Shown here piece by piece: positions 63,153 through 64,000 of a stretch of DNA of 64,000 nucleotides. The notes under the pieces are model-generated. The model did no database searches. It was not told where the DNA came from and worked only from the letters and a program-made list of their open reading frames with translations. The position numbers were made by a program, and so were the translations under genes. Source of the stretch: Oceanibaculum nanhaiense. Its GTDB lineage: Bacteria; Pseudomonadota; Alphaproteobacteria; Oceanibaculales; Oceanibaculaceae. The stretch is taken from contig NZ_MPOB01000005.1 in NCBI RefSeq assembly GCF_002148795.1, positions 239,023 through 303,022 of the forward strand. The letters run 5' to 3'. The stretch's first letter is position 1, and each line of letters starts with the position of its first letter.

Positions 63153-64000
63153 ATGATTCCGCGCTATTCCCGTCCGGCCATGACCGCCATCTGGGCGCCC
63201 GAGAACCGATTCCGCATCTGGTTCGAGATTGAGGCGCACGCCACCGACGCGCTGGCCGAGCTGGGCGTGGTGCCGAAGGAGGCCGCCAAGGCGATCTGGG
63301 AGCGTGGCCAGGGCAAGGTCGATCCGGCGCGCATCGACGAGATCGAGCGCGAGGTGAAGCACGACGTCATCGCCTTCCTGACCAACCTTGCCGAGCATGT
63401 CGGTGAGGAAGCCCGCTTCGTCCATCAGGGCATGACCTCGTCGGACGTGCTGGATACCTGCCTGTCGGTGCAGCTGGCCGAGGCGACGGACATCCTGCTG
63501 GAGGATATCGACCAGCTGCTGGCCGCGCTGAAGCGCCGCGCCTATGAGTACAAGGATGTGGTCTGCATGGGCCGCAGCCACGGCATCCATGCCGAGCCGG
63601 TGACCTTCGGGCTGAAGCTGGCCACCTTCTATGCCGAGTTCAAGCGCAACCGCGACCGGCTGGCCGCCGCGCGCGAGGAGATCGCCACCTGTGCGATTTC
63701 CGGCGCCGTCGGCACCTTCGCCAACATCGACCCGCGCGTCGAGGCGCATGTCGCGAAAAAGCTGGGGCTGAATGTCGAGCCGATTTCCACCCAGGTGATC
63801 CCGCGCGACCGGCATGCGATGTATTTCGCGACGCTGGGTGTGATCGCCAGCTCCATCGAGCATCTGGCCATCGAGATCCGCCATCTGCAGCGCACCGAGG
63901 TACGCGAGGCGGAAGAGTATTTCTCGCCCGGCCAGAAGGGCAGCTCGGCGATGCCGCACAAGCGCAACCCGGTGCTGACCGAGAATCTGACCGGCCTCGC
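63153..64000 (+). CDS. purB: Adenylosuccinate lyase PurB, 5' part
   Basis: The first 282 residues of a fumarase/aspartase-superfamily enzyme that splits SAICAR and adenylosuccinate in purine synthesis. Visible are the early I-P-R-Y-S-R-P-A-M, G-M-T-S-S-D-V-L-D-T, G-R-S-H-G-I-H-A-E-P and the signature S-S-A-M-P-H-K-R-N-P near residue 270. The frame starts at ATG 63153 and has no stop before the window ends. The 111-base gap to mtnA carries no clear promoter. Confidence 0.97.
   Translation, partial: MIPRYSRPAMTAIWAPENRFRIWFEIEAHATDALAELGVVPKEAAKAIWERGQGKVDPARIDEIEREVKHDVIAFLTNLAEHVGEEARFVHQGMTSSDVLDTCLSVQLAEATDILLEDIDQLLAALKRRAYEYKDVVCMGRSHGIHAEPVTFGLKLATFYAEFKRNRDRLAAAREEIATCAISGAVGTFANIDPRVEAHVAKKLGLNVEPISTQVIPRDRHAMYFATLGVIASSIEHLAIEIRHLQRTEVREAEEYFSPGQKGSSAMPHKRNPVLTENLTGL

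Overview
The window reads as about 64 kb of chromosome from a high-GC alphaproteobacterium, most likely of the Rhodospirillales. The reasons are the order pal - cpoB - tilS - ftsH - folP - glmM - thiD, the alphaproteobacterial style of several proteins (PAS_5 protein, DUF6726 lipoprotein, N-terminally extended FolP), a dyad intergenic repeat of a kind common in this class, and GC-rich codon use. The genus cannot be fixed from the sequence alone. I found no tRNA, rRNA, CRISPR array, insertion sequence or prophage.

1-12000: envelope and housekeeping genes. The end of pal is followed by a terminator, then cpoB, tilS, ftsH, folP, glmM and thiD on the plus strand, ending at a second terminator. 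Next come a diguanylate cyclase, a minus-strand MocR regulator plus GNAT acetyltransferase, and a divergent alaX.

12001-26035: an accessory surface/secretion locus, the most unusual part of the window. It holds an 899-residue S-layer-like RTX protein, a methyltransferase with a regulatory domain, a SapC-family protein, a 354-residue RTX protein, a type I secretion ABC transporter and its membrane-fusion partner, a glycosyltransferase (minus), an XRE regulator, and a third RTX protein with an unfamiliar N-terminal domain and a predicted membrane segment. No outer-membrane TolC-type gene is present. I read it as an S-layer or RTX-surface-protein export locus.

26168-32707: a split Aer-type energy/redox taxis receptor (PAS protein plus overlapping MCP), an ATP-grasp enzyme, an unrecognised 405-residue protein, glmS (minus), and a 65-residue protein gene with its own promoter-like sequence and terminator.

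32738-44653: the methylcitrate genes prpD-prpC-prpB with a hotdog thioesterase (minus), a DeoR/GlpR-type regulator leading a ugpC-B-A-E-like ABC transporter operon, a lipoprotein (minus), and a beta-hydroxyacid dehydrogenase.

44792-52037: a sigma-54-type promoter followed by the urea transporter operon urtABCDE, then a small membrane protein, a DUF442 phosphatase-like protein and a PAS_5 protein.

52114-64000: a DMT exporter; a Fur-box-preceded iron cluster (imelysin, di-haem oxidoreductase, second imelysin, DUF1513); a small lipoprotein; a glutathionyl-hydroquinone reductase; a Pmp3/YqaE peptide; a minus-strand operon mtnA - FucA-like class II aldolase - class III aminotransferase that suggests 5-methylthioribose salvage by the DHAP shunt; and the 5' part of purB, which runs off the window.
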